The notes under the pieces: model-generated
Told to the model about the DNA's origin: nothing
The model's input: the letters and a program-made list of their open reading frames with translations, nothing else
Database searches by the model: none
NCBI GenBank assembly: GCA_900550545.1
Contig: URSS01000015.1
Location: 1-52,159 of the forward strand
Direction of reading: 5' to 3'
Length of the DNA stretch: 52,159 nucleotides
From: an uncultured Lachnobacterium sp.
GTDB lineage: Bacteria > Bacillota > Clostridia > Lachnospirales > Lachnospiraceae
Shown here: piece by piece, positions 8,223 to 17,766 of the stretch
Layout of the letters: every line of letters starts with the position of its first letter
How positions within the stretch are numbered: position 1 is the first letter of the stretch
Program-made: the position numbers and the translations under genes

Positions 8223-9626
8223 CTAGTTGGCGGTTGCACCTTCCATTTCCTTTGCCTTTGCAATCACGTCATCAATGGTTCCCACATTGAAGAATGCAGC
8301 TTCCGGATAATCATCCATCTCTCCGTCAATGATTGCTTTGAATCCACGTACAGTCTCTTTCAAAGGCACATATTTTCCCGGAACACCGGTAAAGTTCTCA
8401 GCTACATGGAACGGCTGTGACAGGAACTTCTGAACCTTTCTTGCACGGTATACCGTCATCTTGTCCTCTTCAGATAATTCTTCCATACCAAGGATTGCGA
8501 TGATATCCTGTAACTCGGTATACTTCTGTAGGATTTCCTGTACACGTCTTGCTGTCTCATAATGTTCCTTACCTACGACATCCTCCTCAAGGATACGTGA
8601 GTTAGACTCGAGTGGATCAACGGCCGGGTAAATACCCTGTTCAACAATCTTTCTGGACAATACAGTGGTTGCATCCAGATGTGCGAAAGTCGTAGCCGGA
8701 GCCGGATCTGTCAGATCATCGGCCGGTACATATACGGCCTGTACGGAAGTAACAGAACCATTCTTTGTAGAAGCGATACGCTCCTGCAGTTCACCCATCT
8801 CAGTAGCCAGTGTCGGCTGATAACCTACGGCTGATGGCATACGGCCAAGCAACGCAGATACCTCAGATCCTGCCTGTGTGAAACGGAAAATATTATCGAT
8901 GAAAAGTAATACGTTCTGATGCTCTTCGTCACGGAAATATTCTGCCATGGTAAGTCCGGTCTCAGCGACACGCATACGGGCTCCTGGTGGCTCGTTCATC
9001 TGTCCGAACACTAGCGCTGTTTTTTCAAGGACGCCGGATTCTTTCATTTCAGACCAAAGGTCATTACCTTCACGGGAACGCTCTCCGACACCGGTAAAGA
9101 TAGAATATCCACCATGCTCGGTTGCGATGTTTCGAATCAACTCCTGAATCAATACAGTTTTACCTACACCGGCACCACCGAAGAGACCGATCTTACCACC
9201 TTTGGCATATGGTGCCAGAAGGTCGATAACCTTGATTCCTGTCTCTAAGACTTCGACTACCGGGCTCTGATCCTCAAAAGATGGTGGATCTCTGTGGATA
9301 CACCAGTGTTTCTCACCCTCTAAGCTCTCGCCGCCGTCTAATGTATCTCCGAGAACATTGAACAGACGTCCAAGTGTTCCCTCACCAACAGGAACCTGAA
9401 TACCGCTTCCTGTCGCTGTTACTTCCATATCTTTATGAAGTCCTTCACTGGCTGCCAGCATAATACAACGCACGGTGTTGTTTCCGATGTGCTGTGCAAC
9501 TTCCATGACACAACGCTTTCCGTCATTGTCAACTTCCAGTGCATCTTTGATATATGGAAGGTCATTATCTTCAAATTCTACATCAACTACAGGTCCCATG
9601 ACCTGTACGATCTTTCCTTTTTTCAT
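8223..9626 (-). CDS. atpD: ATP synthase F1 beta subunit
   Basis: This 467-residue catalytic subunit opens with MKKGKIVQVMGPVVDVEFED. The P-loop GGAGVGKTVL lies near residue 149, the catalytic Glu region in GVGERSREGNDL, and the DELSEED-type switch as MEELSEEDKMTV near residue 380. It binds and converts ADP and phosphate to ATP at three sites in the F1 hexamer. All elements needed for activity are visible and the length is normal. It lies between atpG and atpC in the canonical order. Confidence 0.98.
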   Translation of the reverse strand: MKKGKIVQVMGPVVDVEFEDNDLPYIKDALEVDNDGKRCVMEVAQHIGNNTVRCIMLAASEGLHKDMEVTATGSGIQVPVGEGTLGRLFNVLGDTLDGGESLEGEKHWCIHRDPPSFEDQSPVVEVLETGIKVIDLLAPYAKGGKIGLFGGAGVGKTVLIQELIRNIATEHGGYSIFTGVGERSREGNDLWSEMKESGVLEKTALVFGQMNEPPGARMRVAETGLTMAEYFRDEEHQNVLLFIDNIFRFTQAGSEVSALLGRMPSAVGYQPTLATEMGELQERIASTKNGSVTSVQAVYVPADDLTDPAPATTFAHLDATTVLSRKIVEQGIYPAVDPLESNSRILEEDVVGKEHYETARRVQEILQKYTELQDIIAILGMEELSEEDKMTVYRARKVQKFLSQPFHVAENFTGVPGKYVPLKETVRGFKAIIDGEMDDYPEAAFFNVGTIDDVIAKAKEMEGATAN

Positions 9627-9645
9627 TCTGCTTTCACAATCCTTC

Positions 9646-10533
9646 CTATTTTCTCTTTTTCTTCTGTGCTTTGGCTCCGCCGATCACCTCAGTAATCTGT
9701 TGGGTAATGGCAGCCTGACGCACACGGTTATACTCGATGGACAACATCTGCAACATATCTTTTGCACTGTCTGTCGCAGTCTGCATCGCCATCATTCGGG
9801 AATTGTGTTCACTGGCGAAAGATTCTACCAGTGCACCATATATAAATCCGGTTACATAGTTTGGAACGATGTGGTAAAGGATTTCCTCCATGGATGTCTC
9901 TGCCTTGATCTCCTCCTGATAAATATCAATCGGAGTTTGCATGAACTCATCCTTTTCCAACGGAAGAAGACGCATCTTCTCTGTCTCCATTGTAACCGAA
10001 TTCTCCATCTTGGTATAGATGATATATACCTCGTCCAACTCTCCGGCATCATACAGTTCCATGACACGGTCTGTGATGACACGGGCACGGTGGAGTGTCG
10101 GGTTCTGTACCGTATAATGAAATTCCGAATCTACAGCGAGACCTTCCTTTGCAAAATACTGACGTCCCAGTTCTCCCACAACAAAAAGCTTGTTGTTTTC
10201 ACCCTGTTCAAAAAGCTCATGTGCCATCTTAATGACATTATGGTTATAAGCTCCGGCCAGACCTTTGTCTGCGGTGATCACGATATAACCACGCTTTTTC
10301 TCATTGTCCGGTATCTCTTCATGCTGATTAAAATAACGGCTTTTTGCATCCGGAATATGACGAAGCAGTCGGGAGATTGCCGCCTGCAGAGAATAGAAAT
10401 ACGGCTCTGTATTTTCAAGTTTCTGCTTGGCACTTCTCAGTTTTGCGGACGATATCATATACATGGCACTCGTAATCTTCATGGTATCCTGGATACTTTT
10501 CATCCGCTTTTGAATTTCCTTCGTGTTTGCCAT
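9646..10533 (-). CDS. atpG: ATP synthase F1 gamma subunit
   Basis: A 295-residue central rotor shaft. The N-terminal helix MANTKEIQKRMKSIQDTMKI and the C-terminal helix (NSRMMAMQTATDSAKDMLQ through RQAAITQQITEVIGGA) form the coiled coil that turns inside the alpha-beta hexamer; DKGLAGAYNHNV is the conserved Rossmann-like segment. It starts six bases after the atpA stop. Nothing is unusual. Confidence 0.96.
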   Translation of the reverse strand: MANTKEIQKRMKSIQDTMKITSAMYMISSAKLRSAKQKLENTEPYFYSLQAAISRLLRHIPDAKSRYFNQHEEIPDNEKKRGYIVITADKGLAGAYNHNVIKMAHELFEQGENNKLFVVGELGRQYFAKEGLAVDSEFHYTVQNPTLHRARVITDRVMELYDAGELDEVYIIYTKMENSVTMETEKMRLLPLEKDEFMQTPIDIYQEEIKAETSMEEILYHIVPNYVTGFIYGALVESFASEHNSRMMAMQTATDSAKDMLQMLSIEYNRVRQAAITQQITEVIGGAKAQKKKRK

Positions 10534-10539
10534 GTTCTA

Positions 10540-12042
10540 TCACCTGCTTTTAAATTCTTTGACTGCTGCTACGATTTTTTCGGTCAACTCTTCGTTGAGC
10601 ACTTTGTTGTTGTTCAGCTCATCCACGATGTCCTTATGCTCCGCATGGAAGAAATCCAGAAGACGAAGCTGGAAATCCTTTGTCTGTTTTGTCTCAACAT
10701 CCAAGAGCAGACGGTTATTGGCTGTCACCAGTGTAATAACCTGATCGGCGAGGCTCATCGGATGGCAAAGTGGCTGCTTCAATAATTCCATCAGGCCTTT
10801 ACCATACTGCAGCTGCTCCTTTGTGGCATCATCCAGATCGGAACTGAACTGTGTGAACACTTCCATCTCACGGTACTGTGCCAAATCGATACGAATCGTT
10901 CCGGCTGCTTTCTTCATGGCCTTTGTCTGTGCGGCACCACCTACACGGGATACAGAAAGTCCAACGTTTACGGCTGGTCTCATACCGGAATTGAACAGGT
11001 CACTTTCCAGGAAGATCTGTCCATCTGTGATAGAAATAACATTGGTAGGGATATATGCAGATACATCGCCTGCCTGTGTTTCAATAATTGGAAGTGCTGT
11101 AATAGAACCTCCGCCCAAAGCGTCGCTCAATTTACTTGAACGTTCCAACAATCTGGAATGTAAGTAGAATACATCACCCGGATAAGCCTCACGTCCCGGA
11201 GAACGCTCCAGCAACAGAGATAATGCACGGTAAGCTACCGCGTGCTTGGAAAGATCGTCGTAAATGATCAGAACGTCTTTTCCTTTATACATAAAATACT
11301 CCGCCAATGCGGTTCCTGCATACGGTGCAATATACTGCAGCGATGCAGACTCGCTTGCTGTCGAAGAAAGCACGATGGAATAATCCATTGCTCCATTCTT
11401 TGTCAGCGTGTTTACTAACTTGGCAACGGTAGAAGCTTTCTGGCCGATTGCCACATAAATACAGATGACATCTTTGCCCTTCTGGTTGAGGATTGTGTCA
11501 ACTGCGATGGATGTCTTACCAGTCTGTCGGTCACCGATGATCAACTCACGCTGTCCACGTCCGATTGGGAACATAGAATCGATTGCCAGGATTCCTGTCT
11601 CCATTGGCTGGTTAACGGACTGTCTGTCCACGATTCCCGGTGCTTCCTGCTCGATCGCGCGGTAATCGTCTGCCGGGATCTCGCCCTTTCCATCAATTGG
11701 TGCGCCCAGCGCATTGATGATTCTTCCGATATAAGCATCACCGACCGGCACACCTGCTTTTTTCTTTGTTCTTGTTACTTTCGTTCCCTCTTTGATTTCT
11801 GTGTCTTTGCCAAGGATGATACATCCTACCTGATCACGCCGGATATCCTGTACCATACCACGGATTCCGTTCTCAAAGATAACGATTTCTCCATACATTG
11901 CATGCTCGATACCATATACCGTTGCGATTCCGTCACCTACCCAGATGACTTTTCCAACTTCCTGGTCCTTGCTTACCATGTCATAATTTTCTATTTCCGA
12001 TTTCAGGATAGATATGATCTCTTCTGAACTAATGGAACCCAC
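10540..12042 (-). CDS. atpA: ATP synthase F1 alpha subunit
   Basis: This 500-residue subunit carries the non-catalytic nucleotide site, with P-loop GDRQTGKTSIA near residue 169. The arginine finger region SVSRVGGAAQTKAM near residue 373 completes the catalytic sites on beta. The start MGSISSEEIISILKSEIENY is typical. It follows atpH by four bases, so translation is probably coupled. Confidence 0.98.
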   Translation of the reverse strand: MGSISSEEIISILKSEIENYDMVSKDQEVGKVIWVGDGIATVYGIEHAMYGEIVIFENGIRGMVQDIRRDQVGCIILGKDTEIKEGTKVTRTKKKAGVPVGDAYIGRIINALGAPIDGKGEIPADDYRAIEQEAPGIVDRQSVNQPMETGILAIDSMFPIGRGQRELIIGDRQTGKTSIAVDTILNQKGKDVICIYVAIGQKASTVAKLVNTLTKNGAMDYSIVLSSTASESASLQYIAPYAGTALAEYFMYKGKDVLIIYDDLSKHAVAYRALSLLLERSPGREAYPGDVFYLHSRLLERSSKLSDALGGGSITALPIIETQAGDVSAYIPTNVISITDGQIFLESDLFNSGMRPAVNVGLSVSRVGGAAQTKAMKKAAGTIRIDLAQYREMEVFTQFSSDLDDATKEQLQYGKGLMELLKQPLCHPMSLADQVITLVTANNRLLLDVETKQTKDFQLRLLDFFHAEHKDIVDELNNNKVLNEELTEKIVAAVKEFKSR

Positions 12043-12046
12043 GTTA

Positions 12047-12550
12047 TCACCTCCACGTCAATCGTTTCTCTAACCGATCCAGACGCCCTTTCATGCTATA
12101 ATCTTCTTCTTTGTCTCCGACACGCAGGACAAAGCCACCGATCAGACTTTTGTCCTCCACCATGGAAAGTTCCACCGTCTGCCTGCCGTATTTGTTGGCA
12201 AGATACGCTTTCATCTGTTCCACCTGCTTTGCATCCGGCTCCATCACATAAGACATTTCTGCGCACAAGATACCATGGTTCTCATCATAGGCTTTCTTAT
12301 ATGCTACAAAGATGTCATCCATGAGATCCATCTCCTGATGATCACTGACTACCTTGAGAAAATTTCTTATCTCCTCCGGAAAAATGTCTTCAATGAGACG
12401 ATGCTTTGCTTCTTTGGATACGATCGGACTCTGCAGCATTTTTGGCAATTCTTCGGTCAGTGAAAAAATTTCTTTTGTCTTTTCAACAATTTCTTTTTTT
12501 ACACCCAGTTCAAAAAGAACTGTTCCATAATTACTAGCTGTTTGCGTCAT
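12047..12550 (-). CDS. atpH: ATP synthase F1 delta subunit
   Basis: A 167-residue peripheral-stalk subunit that joins b to the top of F1. It shows the N-terminal helical domain (MTQTASNYGTVLFELGVKK) and the C-terminal signature LIGGFVLRVGDKEEDYSMKG near the end. Its start overlaps the end of atpF by 17 bases, usual in this operon. Confidence 0.93.
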   Translation of the reverse strand: MTQTASNYGTVLFELGVKKEIVEKTKEIFSLTEELPKMLQSPIVSKEAKHRLIEDIFPEEIRNFLKVVSDHQEMDLMDDIFVAYKKAYDENHGILCAEMSYVMEPDAKQVEQMKAYLANKYGRQTVELSMVEDKSLIGGFVLRVGDKEEDYSMKGRLDRLEKRLTWR

Positions 12551-13037
12551 TTACACCACCTGCCTGCGCCAAAAACTGGTTGTACAGTAACTGGTTATTC
12601 TCACTGTTACTTGCCTCGCCCAGCACTTTTCCGGCTGCTGCGACTGCCAGCACTGCAATCTCAGACTGCAGATCTGCAACGGTCTTATCCCGCTCCAGTT
12701 CCACGGTTTTATGTGCATCTTTAATGATTCTCTGTGCCTCTGCATCTGCTGCATTGATGCGGTTCTCATACTCGGCCTGTGCACTCTTTCTTGCTTTCTC
12801 CATAATATCTGCGGATTCTGCATGTGCTTCCTCAAGCTTCTTTGCATACTGTGCTTTGAGCTCTCCGGCCTGTTTCTTCTGATTCTCTGCATCTGCAATC
12901 TGACCATCGATCATTTTCTTTCTCTCGTCCATGACTTTCATGACCGGATTATATAAGAAATGACGTAAGGCAACAAAAAGAACGAGCAGATTGATGATTG
13001 TCCAAACAACATTCCAATCTATTCTTAATAATTGCAT
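12534..13037 (-). CDS. atpF: ATP synthase Fo b subunit
   Basis: A 167-residue stator subunit: one N-terminal membrane helix (about residues 8-28, WNVVWTIINLLVLFVALRHF) and a long charged coiled coil rich in Lys, Glu and Ala (residues about 35-150). It anchors the delta subunit to the membrane a subunit. The gene overlaps atpH downstream and follows atpE by 17 bases. Confidence 0.94.
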   Translation of the reverse strand: MQLLRIDWNVVWTIINLLVLFVALRHFLYNPVMKVMDERKKMIDGQIADAENQKKQAGELKAQYAKKLEEAHAESADIMEKARKSAQAEYENRINAADAEAQRIIKDAHKTVELERDKTVADLQSEIAVLAVAAAGKVLGEASNSENNQLLYNQFLAQAGGVNDANS

Positions 13038-13054
13038 GCTCTACCAGACCTTTC

Positions 13055-13276
13055 CTATCCTAAGAATAAGATAATTAAAATTGCGACTACCATACCGAAA
13101 ATAGCAGTACCTTCGGCAAGGGCACAACCAAGAAGTAATGTCTTTGTGATCTTTCCGTCTGCTTCCGGCTGTCTTGCGATAGCGTCTGTTGCCTTTGATG
13201 TTGCAACTCCAATACCTACACCTGCTCCAATACCTGTTAATGCTGCGATACCTGCTCCAATTGCTACTAATGACAT
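13055..13276 (-). CDS. atpE: ATP synthase Fo c subunit (proteolipid)
   Basis: A 73-residue hairpin of two membrane helices joined by the polar loop ARQPEADGK, forming the rotor ring. The ion-binding carboxylate is Glu in LAEGTAIF of the second helix. In sodium-type c subunits the first helix has Gln in GxGQG and the Glu is followed by Ser or Thr; here those positions read GVGIG and Glu-Gly. This favours proton coupling, an inference from motif only. Both its neighbours are Fo genes. Confidence 0.95.
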   Translation of the reverse strand: MSLVAIGAGIAALTGIGAGVGIGVATSKATDAIARQPEADGKITKTLLLGCALAEGTAIFGMVVAILIILFLG

Positions 13277-13293
13277 AATGAAAATCTCCTTTT

Positions 13294-14013
13294 CTACTCA
13301 ATACTTTCTTTAATAAATAATGATGTTAAAAATACAAATACATAAGCCTGAATGAATCCGTCAAACAGATCAAAGTAAAGGCTCAGCGGAATCGGCACCA
13401 GAAGTGGTGCTACAATTTTAACCAATTCCATAATTACGAATGCGCCTAAGATGTTACCGAACAAACGCATACACAGTGACAGTGGCCGGATGAAAATCTC
13501 AAGAATATTCATTGGCAACATAATCGGGATCGGTTCCATAAAACTTTTCAGGAAACCTTTGCCTCCCTTTTGATGTACACCTGCATATTCGATCAGCACA
13601 ATGCTCATGAGCGCCAGCGCACCGGTTACTCCGACATCTTTCGTCGGTGATTTCAGTCCAAACAGACCGATCATATTGGATATGCCGATATAAATTGCTA
13701 CGGTTATTAAATAAGGTATATATCGTTTTCCTTCCTCACCGAGCAAATCATAGAAGAAGTTGTGCAATCCTCCGACGACAGTCTCTACTGCAAGCTGCCG
13801 TTTGCCGACATTCTGAACCTTGAGATTTCTTCCAAGGAAAAATGCCGCGACGATCATCACCGCCATAATAATCCATGTTACTACCACGGATTCCGCCACT
13901 GGGATTCCACCGAAAATCGGAATTGTAAATGAAGTCTTACAATTCAGCTCCTCCATCAGCGCTTTGGATAATTCCTCCGTATTATCACTTCCCTTCCTCA
14001 CTTTTGCTAACAT
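13294..14013 (-). CDS. atpB: ATP synthase Fo a subunit
   Basis: A 239-residue membrane protein with about five or six helices that forms the ion half-channels against the c ring. The essential Arg lies in RPLSLCMRLFGN near residue 180. It is the first gene of the operon. The start is uncertain: ATG 14013 gives MLAKVRKGSD, but the conserved part may begin at a second ATG (MEELNCKTSF), and a TTGACA element lies only about 30 bases above the first ATG. No atpI gene precedes it, unlike many atp operons; AT-rich non-coding DNA does. Confidence 0.93.
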   Translation of the reverse strand: MLAKVRKGSDNTEELSKALMEELNCKTSFTIPIFGGIPVAESVVVTWIIMAVMIVAAFFLGRNLKVQNVGKRQLAVETVVGGLHNFFYDLLGEEGKRYIPYLITVAIYIGISNMIGLFGLKSPTKDVGVTGALALMSIVLIEYAGVHQKGGKGFLKSFMEPIPIMLPMNILEIFIRPLSLCMRLFGNILGAFVIMELVKIVAPLLVPIPLSLYFDLFDGFIQAYVFVFLTSLFIKESIE

Positions 14014-14326
14014 TTAACGACCATTTTTTGGAATTGTCAATTTTAGCAAAGTAACTAAAAATCTTTTCCGTTTTTGTATCTTTTTACTAATCAAATCTAT
14101 CTTTATTAATAAATTTTAAACAAATTGCAAATTGCTTTTTTGAGCAGTTTATATTTGATTTACATTTTATTTACGAAATACCAAATTATTTTGTTTTTCC
14201 GGCAAAGAACTTTTACGACTTTTTTTGAAATTTTTTTGTGGTTTTTGAAAGGTAAAAAAAAGAAAGGTTTTCGGAACCTTTCTTTTAAAAATTGCAATAT
14301 ACAACTACAGTTATCTGTATACCTTT
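14014..14326. other. AT-rich non-coding gap between atpB and thiM
   Basis: About 310 bases without a credible gene. It should hold the atp operon promoter (a TTGACA lies near 14034-14039 on the minus strand) and the thiM terminator at 14259-14285. No atpI-like reading frame is present. Confidence 0.6.
14259..14285. terminator. Terminator after thiM
   Basis: GAAAGGTT (14262-14269) pairs with AACCTTTC (14275-14282) around a TTCGG loop and is flanked by A-runs on the plus strand, which give a U-run on the minus transcript. It closes the thi operon. Confidence 0.8.
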
Positions 14327-15121
14327 TTACCGATTGGTAAGCAGGTAAATCTCATCTATGAACAACTGACGAAATGTCATTGTTCCGCCACCTGTCTCCC
14401 GGGTTTTCGCCGCTGCCCGCTCGCCTGCCATCCCCATAAAGGTGACGGCGGCTGCTGCAGAAGCAAATGACTTCTCCACACCGAGAAACGCCCCGAGCAT
14501 TACCGATGACATACAGCCACTTCCTGTAATCTTTGCCATCATGGCATCTCCACGATGACAGGCACAGGTCGTTTTTCCATCCGTCATCAGATCTGTCTTC
14601 CCTGATGCAATGATGATCATCTGCTTTTCCTTCGCGTACTGCTTCATGCGCATCAGAAAAGCCTCCTGCTCATCCAAATGTGCGTCCTCCGGTGCAGCAT
14701 CCACACCGGTTATCGTTGTACAATTTTCCATCAAAGCCCGTATCTCCGAATAATTTCCACGGATACAGGTAGGATGCACCGCCTCGATAAATTCTATGCA
14801 TTTTTCCCGCCGATAGGTAGAACCAGACACCCCTACAGGGTCCACAACGATTGCGTGGTCCAATTCATGTGCTTTTCTTCCGGCAAGCAGCATCGCCTCA
14901 TAATCGGCGATTGCGCCGAAATTACAGACAAGGCTTGTTGCCCCCTGTGTAATCTCGGCTGCCTCCATCGGATGATGTGCCATCGTCGGTGATGCCCCCA
15001 CTGCAAGAAGGATATTCGCACAGTCATTTACCGTTACTGCATTTGTAATACAATGGACGATGGGGCGTTTCTGCTCCATCGTCCGATATAATTCAACTAT
15101 TTTTTCTTCTGACAATTTCAT
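14327..15121 (-). CDS. thiM: Hydroxyethylthiazole kinase
   Basis: This 264-residue ribokinase-like enzyme phosphorylates hydroxyethylthiazole for TPP salvage. The N-terminal VHCITNAVTVNDCANILLAV (near residues 22-41), DPVGVSG and the anion-hole motif ITGSGCMSS (near residue 189) are diagnostic. I prefer the ATG at 15121 (MKLSEEKIVEL) because GGGAG lies about ten bases upstream; another ATG at 15154 overlaps the thiW stop but lacks a ribosome site. It is the last gene of the operon, next to its likely substrate transporter ThiW. Confidence 0.93.
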   Translation of the reverse strand: MKLSEEKIVELYRTMEQKRPIVHCITNAVTVNDCANILLAVGASPTMAHHPMEAAEITQGATSLVCNFGAIADYEAMLLAGRKAHELDHAIVVDPVGVSGSTYRREKCIEFIEAVHPTCIRGNYSEIRALMENCTTITGVDAAPEDAHLDEQEAFLMRMKQYAKEKQMIIIASGKTDLMTDGKTTCACHRGDAMMAKITGSGCMSSVMLGAFLGVEKSFASAAAAVTFMGMAGERAAAKTRETGGGTMTFRQLFIDEIYLLTNR

Positions 15122-15146
15122 GTCCTGTACTCCCAGTCTTTGAGAA

Positions 15147-15665
15147 TTAAGCATTCAGCTGCTGTTTCATTTTATCAAGAAGTCCGGATTTCTTCAATGG
15201 CAAAGTCACAATGATTGCAATGATCGTTCCGCCACATGTACTGATCAGGAATGGCACAACATACGTAAACAGTGCTGCAGTATCGCTGTTCATAAGTAAT
15301 GCTGCAATTGGATAGGAAAGCATTCCACCGATGATACCGGTTCCAAAAACTTCGCCGACATATGCAAACGGAAGCTTTTTTAAATACCGGTACAAAAGTC
15401 CTGACAGCAAAGCCCCGCACATACTTCCCGGGAATGCAAGAAGGGTACCAATTCCCAGAAGATTACGAATCAGGCTTGCGATAAATGCTGCTGCAAGTCC
15501 CCACCATGGTCCTACCAGTACTGCACATAAGATATTTACCAGATGCTGTACCGGCGCGCACTTTGCACCAAATACCGGGAAGGAAAACATGCTTCCTACC
15601 ACTGCGACTGCTGCAAAAAGCGCAGTAACTGTCAATTTACGAATGTTTGCTTTTGAATTACTCAT
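15147..15665 (-). CDS. thiW: ThiW, thiazole-specific ECF transporter S component
   Basis: A 172-residue membrane protein with about five or six helices, beginning MSNSKANIRKLTVTALFAAV and with AFPGSMCGALLSGLLYRYL in the middle, characteristic of ThiW. The family is predicted to import the thiazole moiety of thiamine with a shared ECF energising module (EcfA, EcfA', EcfT), which is not in this window. It sits between cytX and thiM in a TPP-riboswitch operon, as expected. GAGG stands nine bases before the ATG. Confidence 0.9.
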   Translation of the reverse strand: MSNSKANIRKLTVTALFAAVAVVGSMFSFPVFGAKCAPVQHLVNILCAVLVGPWWGLAAAFIASLIRNLLGIGTLLAFPGSMCGALLSGLLYRYLKKLPFAYVGEVFGTGIIGGMLSYPIAALLMNSDTAALFTYVVPFLISTCGGTIIAIIVTLPLKKSGLLDKMKQQLNA

Positions 15666-15680
15666 TTCATCTGTCCTCTT

Positions 15681-16865
15681 TTAATTTTTCTTCTTCATTG
15701 CCTGTGCAGCTTTTTCTACAATCAGGCAGATAATGATTGTAACCACCATATCCGGAAGGGTATTTCCAACCGGTGTATCTACATGCATGAGCGCACGGTA
15801 AAGGATGAAACCAATCAGCCAGACGATCAGATTGCGTACCTGAAACGATATTTTTGCTGCATCCGCTTTTTTCAGAATGAAATAGTCCGCGATCTGTACC
15901 GCGATCATCGGCGCAAATACGGAACCGATCAGGTATAAGAAGTTGGTGATGTTATCCATCGGATAAACAATGGCTGCAATTGTTCCAATAATGGTAACGA
16001 CCACGGCTGCCCACTTCTCCGGAATCTTCTTGGAAATAGAGACTGCAGATACGCCTGCAGAATAAGCATCCAGGAAGGTTGTGGTAACAGTAGAAAATAC
16101 GATGATCAACAGACCTACGATACCAAATCCGGCTTTTACCATAATCTGTGCAATGTCAGTTTCCCCCGTATAGATTGCTGCACCCATACCGATCATATAC
16201 ATAAATACACTGACGATGCTGTAGACGATAACACTCGAAAGTGTTGCTGCAAAAGGCTTCTCAGCTTCTCTTGTGTAATCACTGATGAGTGGCAGCCAGG
16301 AAAGTGGCATGGCAACGGCCAGCTCGACCGCTGCGCCAAAGCTCAAGTCACCGCTCACAAGTGCTTCCGCACCGTTTGCTCCAAAGAAGATCACCTTAAA
16401 AAGCACCAGCGTCAATACAAAAAGTGCAAGCATCGCTACCGTATTGACCTTGCCAAGATTGGTCAGTCCAATCAGAATCCATGCAATGATCAGCACGCCA
16501 ATCACCACAGCCCATACCCAGGCACCCGTCTTTAAGATGCCATTAGCGGCCAGCGCACCATCATAGATCATGATTGCCGTCCATCCCACAAGCTGCAGAA
16601 CATTCAATGCCGCAAAAAGCAGACTTCCTTTGCTACCGAAGCTCATCTTTACGGTCTCCATGGCGCTCTTCTTTTCTCTTCCACCGATCATTCCGGCTGC
16701 AAACATCATCAGCCCTCCGATCAGATGTCCCAGCAGAATCGCTGCCATTGCCTTGCCAAATCCAAGCGGTGCAAAATAAGTTCCTGTAAGGATCTCGGCG
16801 ATTGATACGCCGGCGCCAAACCAGATCAGGCTGTTACTAAAAACGGAAGTTCCTTTTTTCTCCAT
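15681..16865 (-). CDS. cytX: CytX, probable hydroxymethylpyrimidine permease
   Basis: A 394-residue member of the nucleobase:cation symporter-1 family with about 12 membrane helices; the N-terminal SLIWFGAGVSIAEILTGTYF and the middle PLSWLPLISDYTREAEKP are characteristic. CytX is assigned to uptake of HMP, the pyrimidine half of thiamine, from its repeated linkage to TPP riboswitches and thiD/thiE; transport by this copy is inferred. The ATG follows AGGAG by ten bases, and the gene is 17 bases after thiD. Confidence 0.9.
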   Translation of the reverse strand: MEKKGTSVFSNSLIWFGAGVSIAEILTGTYFAPLGFGKAMAAILLGHLIGGLMMFAAGMIGGREKKSAMETVKMSFGSKGSLLFAALNVLQLVGWTAIMIYDGALAANGILKTGAWVWAVVIGVLIIAWILIGLTNLGKVNTVAMLALFVLTLVLFKVIFFGANGAEALVSGDLSFGAAVELAVAMPLSWLPLISDYTREAEKPFAATLSSVIVYSIVSVFMYMIGMGAAIYTGETDIAQIMVKAGFGIVGLLIIVFSTVTTTFLDAYSAGVSAVSISKKIPEKWAAVVVTIIGTIAAIVYPMDNITNFLYLIGSVFAPMIAVQIADYFILKKADAAKISFQVRNLIVWLIGFILYRALMHVDTPVGNTLPDMVVTIIICLIVEKAAQAMKKKN

Positions 16866-16882
16866 TTGTAATTTCTCCTATT

Positions 16883-17686
16883 CTATTGTATTTCGTATTC
16901 TCCTTTGATTGCAAAGGCGTGATTCATCGGTCCGCTTCCTTTTCCGAGGTCAAGCATTGCTGCAAGCGCTCCAGAAATATAAGCCTTGGCTTTTTCCACA
17001 GAAGTCTTTAAGTCTCTGCCTTTTGCCAGGTTGGATGCGATTGCGGATGACAGAGTACAACCGGTTCCATGTGTGTTTGGATTATCGATCCGTTTGCCAT
17101 GGAACCATACCGGTGCACAGCCTTTTTCATATAATAAGTCGTTGGCATCATTCAGCTGATGTCCGCCTTTGAGAAGTACTGCACATCCTAAGGAATTACA
17201 AATAGCTTCTGCCGCTTTCTCCATGTCTGCTTCTGTCTTGATTTCCATTCCGCAAAGCACTTCTGCCTCCGGAATATTTGGTGTAATTACAGTTGCAAGT
17301 GGCAATAATTTTGTTTTCAGGGTACTGATGGCATCCTCGCTGATCAATCTTGCTCCGCTGGTTGCCACCATGACAGGGTCAATCACAATATTTTTTGCTT
17401 TGTACTCTGTCAGTTTGTCGGCAATGACCTCAATCAGTTCACTTGATGAAACCATGCCTGTCTTGACTGCATCCGGACGAATATCTGTAAAAATACAATC
17501 CAGCTGCTCCGCCAAAAACTTCGGAGTTACCTCCATAATATCTGTTACGCCGGTTGTATTCTGGGCAGTCAGTGCCGTGATAGCGCTCATGGCGTATACA
17601 CCATTTGCGGTCATGGTCTTGATATCTGCCTGGATGCCGGCGCCTCCACTGGAATCACTTCCAGCGATTGTTAATGCTGTATTCAT
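16883..17686 (-). CDS. thiD: Hydroxymethylpyrimidine/phosphomethylpyrimidine kinase
   Basis: A 267-residue enzyme that phosphorylates HMP twice to HMP-pyrophosphate. Signatures: MNTALTIAGSDSSGGAGIQA at the N-terminus, DPVMVATSGARL near residue 107 and the active-site GTGCTLSSAIA near residue 212. I use the ATG at 17686 because AAAGGAG lies about nine bases upstream; the frame stays open a further 19 codons without a ribosome site. It follows thiE after 80 bases and feeds it. Confidence 0.95.
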   Translation of the reverse strand: MNTALTIAGSDSSGGAGIQADIKTMTANGVYAMSAITALTAQNTTGVTDIMEVTPKFLAEQLDCIFTDIRPDAVKTGMVSSSELIEVIADKLTEYKAKNIVIDPVMVATSGARLISEDAISTLKTKLLPLATVITPNIPEAEVLCGMEIKTEADMEKAAEAICNSLGCAVLLKGGHQLNDANDLLYEKGCAPVWFHGKRIDNPNTHGTGCTLSSAIASNLAKGRDLKTSVEKAKAYISGALAAMLDLGKGSGPMNHAFAIKGEYEIQ

Positions 17687-17766
17687 ATTGTTCTCCTTTG
17701 CATTAATTTTGTTACGCGATGAAAGGTGGTGCCCCCAATTCACCGCATGTACTCTCCGCGTTCCTG

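Noticed and set aside
9475..10785. 436-codon open frame antisense to atpD, atpG and atpA
   Set aside because: It crosses three conserved atp genes in antisense and has no ribosome site or recognisable domain.
14014..14326. atpI upstream of atpB
   Set aside because: No open frame with AtpI-like membrane helices exists in this AT-rich gap.
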